5,293 nt of DNA. Source: Deltaproteobacteria bacterium. GTDB taxonomy: Bacteria; Desulfobacterota; Deferrimicrobia; Deferrimicrobiales; Deferrimicrobiaceae. Location: assembly GCA_003513855.1 (NCBI GenBank), contig DOTC01000044.1:10958-16250 (forward strand), read 5' to 3'. Both the position numbers and the translations under genes were made by a program. The notes below the pieces were generated by a model. That model saw only the letters and a list, made by a program, of their open reading frames with translations. It was not told the DNA's origin and searched no databases. This document shows positions 4,940-5,293 of this stretch, one piece after another (the first letter of the stretch is position 1; each line of letters opens with the position of its first letter).

Positions 4940-5293
4940 TCAGGCAAGAAGCTTAAGCAGAGCGATCTCGACCACCTGCTCGGGGGTGAGTCCGCTCCCC
5001 CCCTTCAGGTCCCCGTCGATCCGCGACAACGCCGTGAGGATTTCCCCCCCCCTCGCGGCCGTGAACGTTTCTCTCTTCCTCCCGTACCGCATCCCCATTC
5101 CCTTTCCGGGTTGCACCGCCGCGGACATCTTTCTCCGTACCGACCAGGCGATCGCGCCGACCAGTGCGTGGTAATCCCCGGTATCGGCGGCGGCGGCGAA
5201 TCGCCGGAATTTTCCGAGGCACCCCTTCCGGTCCCGGGCCATCAGATCGTCCGCTAACCGGAACGGGTCCACCATTTTCCCGGCGACGCAGAC
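4940..5293 (-). CDS. holA: DNA polymerase III subunit delta, C-terminal part (cut by window edge)
   Basis: The last 117 codons of a frame open to the right edge. The full protein should be about 330 residues, so roughly the C-terminal third is seen. Delta is part of the cytoplasmic clamp loader and opens the beta clamp; the domain seen here is the C-terminal helical collar. Support comes from the order of features: a helix with FRLADDLMARDRKGCLGKFR, then AIAWSVRRKM where the family has its LAR-FR helix, a basic MRYGRKRETF stretch, and a closing pattern of ILTALSRIDGDLKGG, PEQVVEIALLKLLA. This last part matches the family's L--aD--LK-G----ellLe-lLl-L. The neighbour fits too, since holA lies next to rpsT in many bacteria. 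The ATG at 5275 is internal: the frame continues upstream without a stop. The ATPase-like N-terminal domains are outside the window, so identity rests on the tail and context. Confidence 0.8.
   Translation of the reverse strand, partial: VCVAGKMVDPFRLADDLMARDRKGCLGKFRRFAAAADTGDYHALVGAIAWSVRRKMSAAVQPGKGMGMRYGRKRETFTAARGGEILTALSRIDGDLKGGSGLTPEQVVEIALLKLLA

Overview
The window is GC-rich bacterial chromosome, densely packed, with housekeeping genes and no mobile element, CRISPR array or RNA gene that I could recognise. The presence of a DUF4388 (PATAN-type) protein beside phoH, with mazG, rpsT and holA nearby, suggests a deltaproteobacterium in the broad sense (Desulfuromonadota, Geobacter-like, or a relative). 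This assignment is an inference from gene content, not from a marker gene.

Layout, left to right. Bases 1-3074 are a tight three-gene block on the minus strand, read from right to left: a large membrane protein with TPR repeats and a four-cysteine zinc ribbon (1164-3074), a DUF4388/GspE-N-like protein with a C-terminal membrane anchor (270-1160), and the 5' end of phoH (1-263, cut by the window edge). The gaps are 3 and 6 bases, so the block is almost certainly one operon. A 39-base divergent promoter region (3075-3113) separates it from mazG (3114-3887, plus strand). mazG converges on an Ada/Ogt-type O6-methylguanine-DNA methyltransferase gene (3973-4593, minus). A second compact divergent region (4594-4657), with overlapping promoters, serves that gene and rpsT (ribosomal protein S20, 4658-4930, plus, UUG start). 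rpsT converges with the 3' end of holA (DNA polymerase III delta subunit, 4940-5293, minus, cut by the window edge), leaving 9 bases between the stop codons.

Functions: MazG (non-canonical NTP clearance) and the methyltransferase (alkylation repair) both protect DNA, and HolA belongs to the replicase clamp loader. S20 is a 30S ribosomal component and PhoH is an RNA-linked ATPase family. The least understood part is the TPR/zinc-ribbon plus DUF4388 pair ahead of phoH. It looks like an uncharacterised two-component membrane module, and it is the best candidate here for something undescribed. The regulatory features that stand out are two very short divergent intergenic regions with overlapping promoter elements, and a probable leaderless start for the TPR gene.
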